Positions 35,324-48,374 of a stretch of DNA of 64,000 nt are shown in pieces. Source of the DNA: Marthasterias glacialis (lineage: Eukaryota > Echinodermata > Asteroidea > Forcipulatida > Asteriidae); NCBI GenBank assembly GCA_911728455.2, contig OU452239.1, positions 1,199,986 to 1,263,985 on the forward strand, written 5' to 3'. Both the position numbers and the translations under genes were made by a program. The notes under the pieces were generated by a model. It did not search any database. It worked only from the letters and a program-made list of their open reading frames with translations, and was not told the DNA's origin. Numbering within the stretch: the stretch's first letter is position 1; every line of letters begins with the position of its first letter.

Positions 35324-36815
35324 GGACACCCCGAAGATGTCCAGTGCAAACGGCCATGCTCTGTGTACGTCAACAATAGCCAAGGCCGCTACATGTGTGC
35401 TGGACTGAAGCCAGCAAAAAAAAAAAAAAACCGCCGAAAAAAGAAATTGGCAGCGCCACGGCCAATAACTCCAGAAGTAATGGGACTAGAGAGAAATTTT
35501 TTGTACCTGCAGGTAGCTGCCATAGTCCTGCATCCGAAAATCCGGTTTTCCCGGCCAGCCGGGGCCATTTTCCGCCTTGAATTCACCAGAGAGCGGGGCT
35601 GCTCCGAATGCGCTTCAAACACATGTCTTATGGCACTTTTGTACACGAAGCTGTAACAGAGTGAAAACAAGACTTAGCAACGGCTCTATCTCCCACAGTA
35701 TTGGCGGAAAACTGACAAGAATGACACTGTTGGAAAGCTCTGCTCATGGGCTTTCCGAAAATGCCGGTCTTGGGGTTGTGGGATAAACAGGGAGGTTGCC
35801 AGAGACCGCGGAGTGAGGACACCCCGAAGATGTCCAGTGCAAACGGCCTTGCTCTGTGTACGTCAACAATAGCCAAGGAAGCTACATGTGTGCTGGACTG
35901 AAGCCAGCAAAAAAAAAAAAAAAAAAAAAAAAAACGCCGAAAAAAGAAGTCGGCAGCGCCACGGCCAATAACTCCAGAAATAATGGGACTAGAGAGAATT
36001 TTTTTTGTACCTGCAGGTAGCTGCCATAGTCCTGCATCCGAAAATCCGGTTTTCCCGGCCAGCCGGGGCCATCTTCCGCCTTGAAACCACCAGAGAGCGG
36101 GGCTGCTCCGAATGCGCTTCAAACACATGTCTTATGGCACTTTTGTACACGAAGCTGTAACAGAGTGAAAACAAGACTTAGCAACGGCTCTATCTCCCAA
36201 AGTATTGGCGGAAAACTGACAAGAATGACACTGTTGGAAAGCCCTGCTCATGGGCTTTCCGAAAATGCCAGTCTTGGGGTTGTGGGATAAACAAGGAGGT
36301 TGCCAGAGACCGCGGAGTGAGGACACCCCGAAGATGTCCAGTGCAAACGGCCATGCTCTGTGTACGTCAACAATAGCCAAGGCCGCTACATGTGTGCTGG
36401 ACTGAAGCCAGCAAAAAAAAAACAAAAAAACGCCGAAAAAAGAAGTCGGCAGCGCCACGGCCAATAACTCCAGAAATAATGGGACTAGAGAGAAATTTCT
36501 TGTACCTGCAGGTAGCTGCCATAGTTCTGCATCCGAAAATCCGGTTTTCCCGGCCAGCTAGGGCCATCTTCCGCCTTGAAACCACCAGAGAGCGGGGCTG
36601 CTCCGAATGCGCTTCAAACACATGTCTTATGGCACTTTTGTACACAAAGCTGTAACAGAGTGAAAACAAGACTTAGGAACGGCTCTATCTCCCAAAGTAT
36701 TGGCGGAAAACTGACAAGAATGACACTGTTGGAAAGCCCTGCTCATGGGCTTTCCGAAAATGCCGGTCTTGGGGTTGTGGAATAAACAGGGAGGTTGCCA
36801 GAGACCGCGGAGTGA
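35324..36815 (+). repeat. GAATTC-type trimer, copy 2
   Basis: This block repeats 22424-23915 at an offset of 12900 bp: GAATTCACC monomer, long-A-tract monomer, C-interrupted monomer. The third monomer diverges in its right half (GTTCTGCATC, AGCTAGGGCC, CTTAGGAACGG), matching the lineage of 19438, 29868 and 37314, which again points to exchange inside the monomer. Confidence 0.83.
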
Positions 36816-39810
36816 GGACACCCCGAAGATGTCCAGTGCAAACGGCCATGCTCTGTGTACGTCAACAATAGCCAAGGCCGCTACATGTGTGCTGGACTGA
36901 AGCCAGCAAAAAAAAAAAAAAAAAAAAATGCCGAAAAAAGAAGTCGGCAGCGCCAGGGCCAATAACTCCAGAAATAATGGGACTAGAGAGAAATTTTTTG
37001 TACCTGCAGGTAGCTGCCATAGTCCTGCATCCGAAAATCCGGTTTTCCCGGCCAGCCGGGGCCATTTTCCGCCTTGAATTCACCAGAGAGCGGGGCTGCT
37101 CCGAATGCGCTTCAAACACATGTCTTATGGCACTTTTGTACACGAAGCTGTAACAGAGTGAAAACAAGACTTAGCAACGGCTCTATCTCCCACAGTATTG
37201 GCGGAAAACTGACAAGAATGACACTGTTGGAAAGCTCTGCTCATGGGCTTTCCGAAAATGCCGGTCTTGGGGTTGTGGGATAATCAGGGAGGTTGCCAAA
37301 GACCGCGGAGTGAGGACACCCCGAAGATGTCCAGTGCAAACGGCCTTGCTCTGTGTACGTCAACAATAGCCAAGGAAGCTACATGTGTGCTGGACTGAAG
37401 CCAGCAAAAAAAAAAAAAAAAAAAAAAAAACGCCGAAAAAAGAAGTCGGCAGCGCCACGGCCAATAACTCCAGAAATAATGGGACTAGAGAGAAATTTCT
37501 TGTAAATGCAGGTAGCTGCCATAGTTCTGCATCCGAAAATCCGGTTTTCCCGGCCAGCTAGGGCCATCTTCCGCCTTGAAACCACCAGAGAGCGGGGCTG
37601 CTCCGAATGCGCTTCAAACACATGTCTTATGGCACTTTTGTACACAAAGCTGTAACAGAGTGAAAACAAGACTTAGGAACGGCTCTATCTCCCAAAGTAT
37701 TGGCGGAAAACTGACAAGAATGACACTGTTGGAAAGCCCTGCTCATGGGCTTTCCGAAAATGCCGGTCTTGGGGTTGTGGGATAAACAGGGAGGTTGCCA
37801 GAGACCGCGGAGTGAGGACACCCCGAAGATGTCCAGTGCAAACGGCCATGCTCTGTGTACGTCAACAATAGCCAAGGCCGCTACATGTGTGCTGGACTGA
37901 AGCCAGCGAAAAAAAAAAAAAACCGCCGAAAAAAGAAATTGGCAGCGCCACGGCCAATAACTCCAGAAGTAATGGGACTAGAGAGAAATTTTTTGTACCT
38001 GCAGGTAGCTGCCATAGTTCTGCATCCGAAAATCCGGTTTTCCCGGCCAGCTAGGGCCATCTTCCGCCTTGAAACTACCAGAGAGCGGGGCTGCTCCGAA
38101 TGCGCTTCAAACACATGTCTTATGGCACTTTTGTACACAAAGCTGTAACAGAGTGAAAACAAAACTTAGGAACGGCTCTATCTCCTAAAGTATTGGCGGA
38201 AAACTGACAAGAATGACACTGTTGGAAAGCCCTGCTCATGGGCTTTTCGAAAATGCCGGTCTTGGGGTTGTGGAATAAACAGGGAGGTTGCCAGAGACCG
38301 CGGAGTGAGGACACCCCGAAGATGTCCAGTGCAAACGGCCATGCTCTGTGTACGTCAACAATAGCCAAGGCCGCTACATGTGTGTTGGACTGAAGCCAGC
38401 AAAAAAAAAAAAAAAAAAAAAAAAAATGCCGAAAAAAGAAGTCGGCAGCGCAAGGGCCAATAACTCCAGAAATAATGGGACTAGAGAGAAATTTCTTGTA
38501 CCTGCAGGTAGCTGCCATAGTCCTGCATCCGAAAATCCGGTTTTCCCGGCCAGCCAGGGCCATCTTCCGCCTTGAAACCACCAGAGAGCGGGGCTGCTCC
38601 GAATGCGCTTCAAACACATGTCTTATGGCACTTTTGTACACAAAGCTGTAACAGAGTGAAAACAAAACTTAGCAACGGCTCTATCTCCCAAAGTATTGGC
38701 GGAAAACTGACAAGAATGACACTGTTGGAAAGCCCTGCTTATGGGCTTTCCAAAAATGCCGGTCTTGGGGTTGTGGGATAATTAGGGAGGATGCCAGGGA
38801 CCACGGAGTGAGGACACCCCGAAGATGTCCAGTGCAAACGGCCATGCTCTGTGTACGTCAACAATAGCCAAGGCCGCTACATGTGTGTTGGACTGAAGCC
38901 AGCAAAAAAAAAAAAAAAAAAAAAAAATGCCGAAAAAAGAAGTCGGCAGCGCAAGGGCCAATAACTCCAGAAATAATGGGACTAGAGAGAAATTTCTTGT
39001 ACCTGCAGGTAGCTGCCATAGTCCTGCATCCGAAAATTTGGTTTTCCCGGCCAGCCAGGGCCATCTTCCGCCTTGAAACCACCAGAGAGCGGGGCTGCTC
39101 CGAATGCGCTTCAAACACATGTCTTATGGCACTTTTGTACACAAAGCTGTAACAGAGTGAAAACAAGACTTAGCAACGGCTCTATCTCCCACAGTATTGG
39201 CGGAAAACTGACTAGAATGACACTGTTGGAAAGCCCTGCTCATGGGCTTTCCGAAAATGCCGGTCTTGGGGTTGTGGGATAAACAGGGAGGTTGCCAGTG
39301 ACCGCGGAGTGAGGACACCCCAAAGATGTCCAGTGCAAACGGCCTTGCTCTGATTACGTCAACAATAGCCAAGACCGCTACATGTGTGCTGGACTGAAGC
39401 CAGCAAAAAAAAAAAAAAAAAAAAACGCCGAAAAAAGAAGTCGGCAGCGCCACGGCCAATAACTCCAGAAATAATGGGACTAGAGAGAAATTTCTTGTAC
39501 CTGCAGGTAGCTGCCATAGTCCTGCATCCGAAAATCTAGTTTTCCCGGCCAGCCAGGGCCATCTTCCGCCTTTAATCCACCAGAGAGCGGGGCTGCTCTG
39601 AATGCGCTTCAAACACATGTCTTATGGCACTTTTGTACACAAAGCTGTAACAGAGTGAAAACAAGACTTAGCAACGGCTCTATCTCCCACAGTATTGGCG
39701 GAAAACTGACAAGAATGACACTGTTGGAAAGCTCTGCTCATGGGCTTTCCGAAAATGCCGGTCTTGGGGTTGTGGGATAATTAGGGAGGATGCCAGGGAC
39801 CGAGGAGTGA
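36816..39810 (+). repeat. Right edge of the core (six monomers)
   Basis: Monomers at 36816, 37314, 37816, 38309, 38812 and 39313 are type A but show more private changes than the core. The 37314 monomer has lost the palindrome core (TAAATGCAGG), and 37816 has a G at the start of its tract. The 38309 and 38812 monomers share GTGTGTTGGACTG and GCGCAAGGGCC (tandem pair, offset 503). The GGATGCCAGGGACCACGG junction appears at about 38.79 kb, just before the first type B monomer at 39811. Confidence 0.8.
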
Positions 39811-42800
39811 GGACACCCCGAAGATATCCAGTGCAAACGGCCATGCTCTGTGTACGTCAACAATAGCCAAGGCCGCTACGTGTGTGCTGGACTGAAGCCA
39901 GCAAAAAAAAAAAATAATAAACCGCCGAAAAAAGAAGCAGACAGCGCCACGGCCAATACCTCCAGTAATAATGGGGCTAGAGAGAAATTTCTTGTACCTG
40001 CAGGAAGCTGCCATAGTCCTGCATCCGAAAATCCGGTTTTCCCGGCCAGCCAGGGCCATCTTCCGCCTTTAATCCACCAGAGAGCGGGGCTGCTCCGAAT
40101 GCGCTTCAAACACATGTCTTATGGCACTTTTGTACACAAAGCTGTAACAGAGTGAAAACAAGACTTAGCAACGGCTCTATCTCCCAAAGTATTGGCGGAA
40201 AACTGACAAGAATGACACTGTTGGAAAGCCCTGCTCATGGGCTTTCCGAAAATGCCGGTCTTGGGGTTGTGGGATAAACAGGGAGGTTGCCAGAGACCGC
40301 GGAGTGAGGACACCCCAAAGATGTCCAGTGCAAACGGCCTTGCTCTGTGTACGTCAACAATAGCCAAGACCGCTACATGCGTGCTGGACTGAAGCCAGCA
40401 AAAAAAAAAAAAAAAACGCCGAAAAAAGAAGTCGGCAGCGCCACGGCCAATAACTCCAGAAATAATGGGACTAGAGAGAAATTTCTTGTACCTGCAGGTA
40501 GCTGCCATAGTCCTGCATCCGAAAATCCAGTTTTCCCGGCCAGCCAGGGCCATTTTCCCCCTTGAAACCACCAGAGAGCGGGGCTGCTCCAAATGCGCTT
40601 CAAACACATGTCTTATGGCACTTTTGTACACAAAGCTGTAACAGAGTGAAAACAAAACTTAGCAACGGCTCTTTCTCCTAAAGTATTGGCGGAAAACTGA
40701 CAAGAATGACACTGTTGGAAAGCCCTGCTCATGGGCTTTCCGAAAATGCCGGTCTTGGGGTTGTAGGATAAACAGGGAGGTTGCCAGAGACCGCGGAGTG
40801 AGGACACCCCGAAGATGTCCAGTGCAAACGGCCTTGCTCTGTGTACGTCAACAATAGCCAAGGCCACTACATGTTTGCTGGACTGAAGCCAGAAAAAAAA
40901 AAAATTAAAAAAAATAAACCGCCGAAAAAAGAAGCAGACAGCGCCACGGCCAATAACTCCAGTAATAATGGGGCTAGAGAGAAATTTCTTGTACCTGCAG
41001 GTAGCTGCCAAAGTCCTGCATCCGAAAATTTGGTTTTCCCGGCCAGCCAGGGCCATCTTCCGCCTTGAAACCACCAGAGAGCGGGGCTGCTCCGAATGCG
41101 CTTCAAACACATGTCTTATGGCACTTTTGTACACAAAGCTGTAACAGAGTGAAAACAAGACTTAGCAACGGCTCTATCTCCCAAAGTATTTGCGGAAAAC
41201 TGACAAGAATAACACTGTTGGAAAGCCCTGCTCATGGGCTTTCCGAAAATGCCGGTCTTGGGGTTGTGGGATAAATAGGGATGATGCCAGGGACCACGGA
41301 GTAAGGACACCCCGAAGATGTCCAGTGCAAACGGCCATGCTCTGTGTACGTCAACAATAGCCAAGGCCGCTACGTGTGTGCTGGACTGAAGCCAGCAAAA
41401 AAAAAAATACACCGCCGAAAAAAGAAGCAGACAGCACCACGGCCAATAACTCCAGTAATAATAGGGCTAGAGAGAAATTTCTCGTACCTGCAGGTAGCTG
41501 CCGTAGTCCTGCATCCGAAAATCTGGTTTTCCCGGCCAGCCAGGGCCATCTTCCGCCTTGAAACCACCAGAGAGCGGGGCTGCTCCGAATGCGCTTCAAA
41601 CACATGTCTTATGGCACTTTTGTACACGAAGCTGTAACAGAGTGAAAACAAGACTTAGCAACGGCTCTATCTCCCGAAGTCTTCGCGGAAAACTGACAAG
41701 AATGACACTGTTGGAAAGCCCTGCTCATGGGCTTTCCGAAAATGCCGTTCTTGGGGTTGTGGGATAAACAGGGAGGTTGCCAGAGACCGCGGAGTGAGGA
41801 CACCCCGAAGATGTCCAGTGCAAACGGCCATGCTCTGTGTACGTCAACAATAGCCAAGGCCGCTACATGTGTGCTGGACTGAAGCCAGCAAAAAAAAAAA
41901 AAAAAACTCCGAAAAAAGAAGTCGGCAGCGCCACGGCCAATAACTCCAGAAATAATGGGACTAGAGAGAAATTTCTTGTACCTGCAGGTAGCTGCCATAG
42001 TCCTGCATCCGAAAATCCGGTTTTCCCGGCCAGCCAGGGCCATCTTCCGCCTTGAAACCACAAGAGAGCGGAGCTGCTCCGAATGCGCTTCAAACACATG
42101 TCTTATGGCACTTTTGTACACAAAGCTGTAACAGAGTGAAAACAAAACTTAGCAACGGCTCTATCTCCCAAAGTATTGGCGGAAAACTGACAAGAATGAC
42201 ACTGTTGGAAAGCCCTGCTCATGGGCTTTCCGAAAATGCCGGTCTTGGAGTTGTGGGATAAACAGGGAGGTTGCCACAGACCGCGGAGTGAGGACACCCC
42301 GAAGATGTCTAGTGCAAACGGCCATGCTCTATGTACGTCAACAATAGCCAAGGCCGCTACTTGTGTGCTGGACTGAAGCCAGCAAAAAAAATAAAATAAA
42401 CCGCCGAAAAAAGAAGCAGACAGCGCCACGGCCAATAACTCCAGAAATAATGGGACTAGAGAGAAATTTCTTGTACCTGCAGGTAGCTGCCATAGTCCTG
42501 CATCCGAAAATCCGGTTTTCCCGGCCAGCCAGGGCCATCTTCCGCCTTGAAACTACCAGAGAGCGGGGCTGCTCCGAATGCGCTTCAAACACATGTCTTA
42601 TGGCACTTTTGTACACGAAGCTGTAACAGAGTGAAAACTAGACTTAGCAAAGGCTCTATCTCCAAAAGTATTGGCGGAAAACTGACAAGAATGACACTGT
42701 TGGAAAGCCCTGCTCATGGGCTTTCCGAAAATGCCGGTCTTGGGGTTGTGGGATAAACAGGGAGGTTGCCACAGACCGCGGAGTGAGGACACCCCGAAGA

Positions 42801-43289
42801 TGTCCAGTGCAAACGGCCATGCTCTGTGTACGTCAACAATAGCCAAGGCCGCTACATGTGTGCTGGACTGAAGCCAGCAAAAAAAAAAAAAAAAAAAAAA
42901 AAACCGCCGAAAAAAGAAGTCGGCAGCGCCACGGCCAATAACTCCAGAAATAATGGGACTAGAGAGAAATTTCTTGTACCTGCAGGTAGCTGCCATAGTC
43001 CTGCATCCGAAAATTTGGTTTTTCCGGCCAGCCAGGGCCATCTTCCGCCTTGAAACTACAAGAGAGCGGGGCTGCTCCGAATGCGCTTCAAACACATGTC
43101 TTATGGCACTTTTGTACACGAAGCTGTAACAGAGTGAAAACAAGACTTAGCAACGGCTCTATCTCCCAAGGTATTGGCGGAAAACTGACAAGAATGACAC
43201 TGTTGGAAAGCCCTGCTCATGGGCTTTCCGAAAATGCCGGTCTTGGGGTTGTGGGATAAACAGGAAGGTTGCCACAGACCGCGGAGTGA

Positions 43290-43784
43290 GGACACCCCGA
43301 AGATGTCTAGTGCAAACGGCCATGCTCTGTGTACGTCAACAATAGCCAAGGCCGCTACGTGTGTGCTGGACTGAAGCCAGCAAAAAAAATAAAATAAACC
43401 GCCGAAAAAAGAAGCAGACAGCGCCACGGCCAATAACTCCAGTAATAATGGGGCTAGAGAGAAATTTCTTGTACCTAGAGGTAGCTGACATAGTCCTGCA
43501 TCCGAAAATCCAGTTTTCCCGGCCAGCCAGGGCCATCTTCCGCCTTTAATCCACCAGAGAGCGGGGCTGCTCCGAATGCGCTTCAAACACATGTCTTATG
43601 GCACTTTTGTACACGAAGCTGTAACAGAGTGAAAACAAAACTTAGCAACGGCTCTATCTCCCAAAGTATTGGCGGAAAACTGACAAGAATGACACTGTTG
43701 GAAAGCCCTGCTCATGGGCTTTCCGAAAATGCCGGTCTTGTTGTTGTGGGATAAACAGGGAGGTTGCCAGAGACCGCGGAGTGA
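43290..43784 (+). repeat. Type B monomer with altered palindrome, copy 1
   Basis: This monomer carries GTACCTAGAGGTAGCTGACATAG, shortened here to its key part CCTAGAGG, in place of the CCTGCAGG palindrome core. Its partner at 46267-46761 has the same change, and both follow a monomer with GAAACTACAAGAG and a GCCACAGACCGCGG junction. The copies are six monomers (2977 bp) apart. The 43290 copy ends with GTCTTGTTGTTG, the other with GTCTTGGGGTTG. Confidence 0.86.
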
Positions 43785-44774
43785 GGACATCCCAAAGATG
43801 TCCAGTGCAAACGGCCATGCTCTGTGTACGTCAACAATAGCCAAGGCCGCTACATGTGTGCTGGACTGAAGCCAGCAAAAAAAATAAAATAAACCGCCGA
43901 AAAAAGAAGCAGACAGCGCCACGGCCAATAACTCCAGTAATAATGGGGCTAGAGAGAAATTTCTTGTACCTGCAGGTAGCTGCCATAGTCCTGCATCCGA
44001 AAATCCGGTTTTCCCGGCCAGCCAGGGCCATCTTCCGCCTTGAAACTACCAGAGAGCGGGGCTGCTACGAATGCGCTTCAAACACATGTCTTATGGCACT
44101 TTTGTACACGAAGCTGTATCAGAGTGAAAACAAGACTTAGCAACGGCTCTATCTCCCGAAGTCTTGGCGGAAAACTGACAAGAATGACACTGTTGGAAAG
44201 CCCTGCTCATAGGCTTTCCGAAAATGCCCATCTTGGGGTTGTGGGATAAACAGGGAGGTTGCCAGAGACCGCGGAGTGAGGACACCCCAAAGATGTCCAG
44301 TGCAAACAGCCTTGCTCTGTGTACGTCAACAGTAGCCAAGGCCGCTACATGTGTGCTGGACTGAAGCCAGCAAAAAAAAAAAAAAAAAACGCCGAAAAAA
44401 GAAGTTGGCAGCGCCACGGCCAATAACTCCAGAAATAATGGGACTAGAGAGAAATTTCTTGTACCTGCAGGTAGCTGCCATAGTCCTGCATCCGAAAATC
44501 CGGTTTTCCCGGCCAGCCAGGGCCATCTTCCGCCTTGAAACTACAAGAGAGCGGGGCTGCTCCGAATGCGCTTCAAACACATGTCTTATGGCACTTTTGT
44601 ACACAAAGCTGTAACAGAGTGAAAACAAAACTTAGCAACGGCTCTATCTCCCAAAGTATTGGCGGAAAACTGACAAGAATGACACTGTTGGAAAGCCCTG
44701 CTCATGGGCTTTCCGAAAATGCCCATCTTGGGGTTGTGGGATAAACAGGGAGGTTGCCAGAGACCGCGGAGTGA

Positions 44775-45769
44775 GGACACCCCGAAGATGTCCAGTGCAA
44801 ACGGCCTTGCTCTGTGTACGTCAACAATAGCCAAGGACTCTACATGTGTGCTGGACTGAAGCCAGCAAAAAAAAAAAAAACAAAAAAAACGCCGAAAAAA
44901 GAAGTCGGCAGCGCCAGGGCCAATAACTCCAGAAATAATGGGACTAGAGAGAAATTTCTTGTACCTGCAGGTAGCTGCCATAGTCCTGCATCCGAAAATC
45001 CGGTTTTCCGGCCAGCCAAGGCCATCTTCCGCCTTGAAACTACCAGAGAGCGGGGCTGCTCCGAATGCGCTTCAAACACATGTCTTATGGCACTTTTGTA
45101 CACGAAGCTGTAACAGAGTGAAAACAAGACTTAGCAACGGCTCTATCTCCCAAAGTATTGGCGGAAAACTGACAAGAATGACACTGTTGGAAAGCCCTGC
45201 TTATGGGCTTTCCGGAAATGCCGGTCTTGGGGTTGTGGGATAATAAGGGAGGATGCCAGGGACCACGGAGTGAGGACACCCCGAAAATGTCCAGTGCAAA
45301 CGGCCATGCTCTGTGTACGTCAACAATAGCCAAGGCCGCTACATGTGTGCTGGACTGAAGCCAGCAAAAAATAAATAAATAAACCGCCGAAAAAAGAAGC
45401 AGACAGCGCCACGGCCAATAACTCCAGTAATAATGTGGCTAGAGAGAAATTTCTTGTACCTGCAGGTAGCTGCCATAGTCCTGCATCCGAAAATTAGGTT
45501 TTCCCGGCCAGCCAGGGCCATCTTCCGCCTTTAATCCACCAGAAAGCGGGGCTGCTCCGAATGCGCTTCAAACACATGTCTTATGGCACTTTTGTACACA
45601 AAGCTGTAACAGAGTGAAAACAAGACTTAGCAACGGCTCTATCTCCCACAGTATTGGCGGAAAACTGACAAGAATGACACTGTTGGAAAGCTCTGCTCAT
45701 GGGCTTTCCGAAAATGCCGGTCTTGGGGTTGTGGGATAATTAGGGAGGTTGCCAGAGACCGCGGAGTGA
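44775..45769 (+). repeat. A-B module, copy 1 of 4
   Basis: A type A monomer with GGACTCTACATG and a one-base-shorter GTTTTCCGGCCAGCCAAGG is followed by a type B monomer with an AATAAATAAATAAACC tract, AAAATTAGG and ACCAGAAAGCGG. The same two-monomer module recurs at 48256, 49751 and 51747. With its following monomer (45770, marked by CAAACACGTCTT lacking two bases) it matches 48256-49750 at an offset of about 3484 bp. Confidence 0.88.
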
Positions 45770-46266
45770 GGACACCCCGAAGATGTCCAGTGCAAACGGC
45801 CTTGCTCTGTGTACGTCAACAATAGCCAAGGCCGCTACGTGTGTGCTGGACTGAAGCCAGCAAAAAAAAAAAAAAAAAAAAAACGCCGAAAAAAGAAGTC
45901 GGCAGCGCCACGGCCAATAACTCCAGAAATAATAGGACTAGAGAGAAATTTCTTGTACCTGCAGGTAGCTGCCATAGTCCTGCATCCGAAAATCTGGTTT
46001 TTCCGGCCAGCCAGGGCCATCTTCCGCCTTGAAACTACAAGAGAGCGGGGCTGCTCCGAATGCGCTTCAAACACGTCTTATGGCACTTTTGTACACGAAG
46101 CTGTAACAGAGTGAAAACAAGACTTAGCAACGGCTCTATCTCCCAAAGTATTGGCGGAAAACTGACAAGAATGACACTGTTGGAAAGCCCTGCTCATGGG
46201 CTTTCCGAAAATGCCGGTCTTGGGGTTGTGGGATAAACAGGGAGGTTGCCACAGACCGCGGAGTGA

Positions 46267-46761
46267 GGACACCCCGAAGATGTCTAGTGCAAACGGCCAT
46301 GCTTTGTGTACGTCAACAATAGCCAAGGCCGCTACGTGTGTGCTGGACTGAAGCCAGCAAAAAAAATAAAATAAACCGCCGAAAAAAGAAGCAGACAGCG
46401 CCACGGCCAATAACTCCAGTAATAATGGGGCTAGAGAGAAATTTCTTGTACCTAGAGGTAGCTGACATAGTCCTGCATCCGAAAATCCAGTTTTCCCGGC
46501 CAGCCAGGGCCATCTTCCGCCTTTAATCCACCAGAGAGCGGGGCTGCTCCGAATGCGCTTCAAACACATGTCTTATGGCACTTTTGTACACGAAGCTGTA
46601 ACAGAGTGAAAACAAGACTTAGCAACGGCTCTATCTCCCAAAGTATTGGCGGAAAACTGACAAGAATGACACTGTTGGAAAGCCCTGCTTATGGGCTTTC
46701 CGAAAATGCCGGTCTTGGGGTTGTGGGATAATTAGGGAGGATGCCAGGGACCACGGAGTGA
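46267..46761 (+). repeat. Type B monomer with altered palindrome, copy 2
   Basis: It matches 43290-43784 at an offset of 2977 bp, including the lost PstI/SbfI core and AGCTGACATAG. It is followed by a GCGCAAGGGCC monomer (46762) like that at 38812, and then by 47260, whose GACCGAGGAG junction and AGATATCCAG anchor match the monomer at 39811. The right domain therefore reuses edge-of-core monomers in a new order. Confidence 0.82.
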
Positions 46762-48255
46762 GGACACCCCGAAGATGTCCAGTGCAAACGGCCATGCTCT
46801 GTGTACGTCAACAATAGCCAAGGCCGCTACATGTGTGCTGGACTGAAGCCAGCAAAAAAAAAAAAAAAAAAAAATGCCGAAAAAAGAAGTCGGCAGCGCA
46901 AGGGCCAATAACTCCAGAAATAATGGGACTAGAGAGAAATTTCTTGTACCTGCAGGTAGCTGCCATAGTCCTGCATCCGAAAATTTGGTTTTCCCGGCCA
47001 GCCAGGGCCATCTTCCGCTTTGAAACCACCAGAGAGCGGGGCTGCTCCGAATGCGCTTCAAACACATGTCTTATGGCACTTTTGTACACAAAGCTGTAAC
47101 AGAGTGAAAATAAGACTTAGCAACGGCTCTATCTCCCAAAGTATTGGCGGAAAACTGACAAGAATGCCACTGTTGGAAAGCCCTGTATATGGGCTTTCCG
47201 AAAATGCCGTTCTTGGGGTTGTGGGATAATTAGGGAGGATGCCAGGGACCGAGGAGTGAGGACACCCCGAAGATATCCAGTGCAAACGGCCATGCTCTGT
47301 GTACGTCAACAATAGCCAAGGCCGCTACGTGTGTGCTGGACTGAAGCCAGCAAAAAAAAAAATAAATAAACCGCCGAAAAAAGAAGCAGACAGCGCCACG
47401 GCCAATAACTCCAGTAATAATGGGGCTAGAGAGAAATTTCTTGTACCTGCAGGTAGCTGCCATAGTCCTGCATCCGAAAATCTAGTTTTCCCGGCCAGCC
47501 AGGGCCATCTTCCGCCTTTAATCCACCAGAGAGCGGGGCTGCTCCGAATGCGCTTCAAACACATGTCTTATGGCACTTTTGTACACAAAGCTGTAACAGA
47601 GTGAAAACAAGACTTAGCAACGGCTCTATCTCCCACAGTATTGGCGGAAAACTGACAAGAATGACACTGTTGGAAAGCTCTGCTCATGGGCTTTCCGAAA
47701 ATGCCGGTCTTGGGGTTGTGGGATAATTAGGGAGGTTGCCAGAGACCGCGGAGTGAGGACACCCCGAAGATGTCCAGTGCAAACGGCCATGCTCTGTGTA
47801 CGTCAACAATAGCCAAGGCCGCTACGTGTGTGCTGGACTGAAGCCAGCAAAAAAAAAAAAAAAAAAAAAACGCCGAAAAAAGAAGTCGGCAGCGCCACGG
47901 CCAATAACTCCAGAAATAATAGGACTAGAGAGAAATTTCTTGTACCTGCAGGTAGCTGCCATAGTCCTGCATCCGAAAATCTGGTTTTTCCGGCCAGCCA
48001 GGGCCATCTTCCGCCTTGAAACTACAAGAGAGCGGGGCTGCTCCGAATGCGCTTCAAACACATGTCTTATGGCACTTTTGTACACGAAGCTGTAACAGAG
48101 TGAAAACAAGACTTAGCAACGGCTCTATCTCCCAAAGTATTGGCGGAAAACTGACAAGAATGACACTGTTGGAAAGCCCTGCTCATGGGCTTTCCGAAAA
48201 TGCCGGTCTTGAGGCTGTGGGATAAACAGGGAGGTTGCCAGAGACCGCGGAGTGA

Positions 48256-48343
48256 GGACACCCCGAAGATGTCCAGTGCAAACGGCCTTGCTCTGTGTAC
48301 GTCAACAATAGCCAAGGACTCTACATGTGTGCTGGACTGAAGC

Positions 48344-48374
<31 letters not shown>

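Larger units (their letters stand above)
5464..39810 (+). repeat. Type B-free core domain (69 consecutive type A monomers)
   Basis: Starts: 5464, 5963, 6465, 6960, 7468, 7971, 8478, 8984, 9478, 9973, 10469, 10968, 11476, 11981, 12475, 12970, 13467, 13967, 14462, 14957, 15453, 15951, 16450, 16948, 17443, 17944, 18441, 18936, 19438, 19941, 20440, 20944, 21436, 21930, 22424, 22917, 23421, 23916, 24419, 24911, 25406, 25899, 26392, 26886, 27380, 27874, 28367, 28862, 29366, 29868, 30370, 30872, 31366, 31859, 32353, 32846, 33339, 33842, 34336, 34830, 35324, 35817, 36321, 36816, 37314, 37816, 38309, 38812, 39313. None carries GAAGCAGACAG or the AATAAACC tract end. The junction is almost always TTGCCAGAGACCGCGG; the GGATGCCAGGGACCACGG junction returns near 38.79 kb. 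No gene is seen. Confidence 0.9.
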
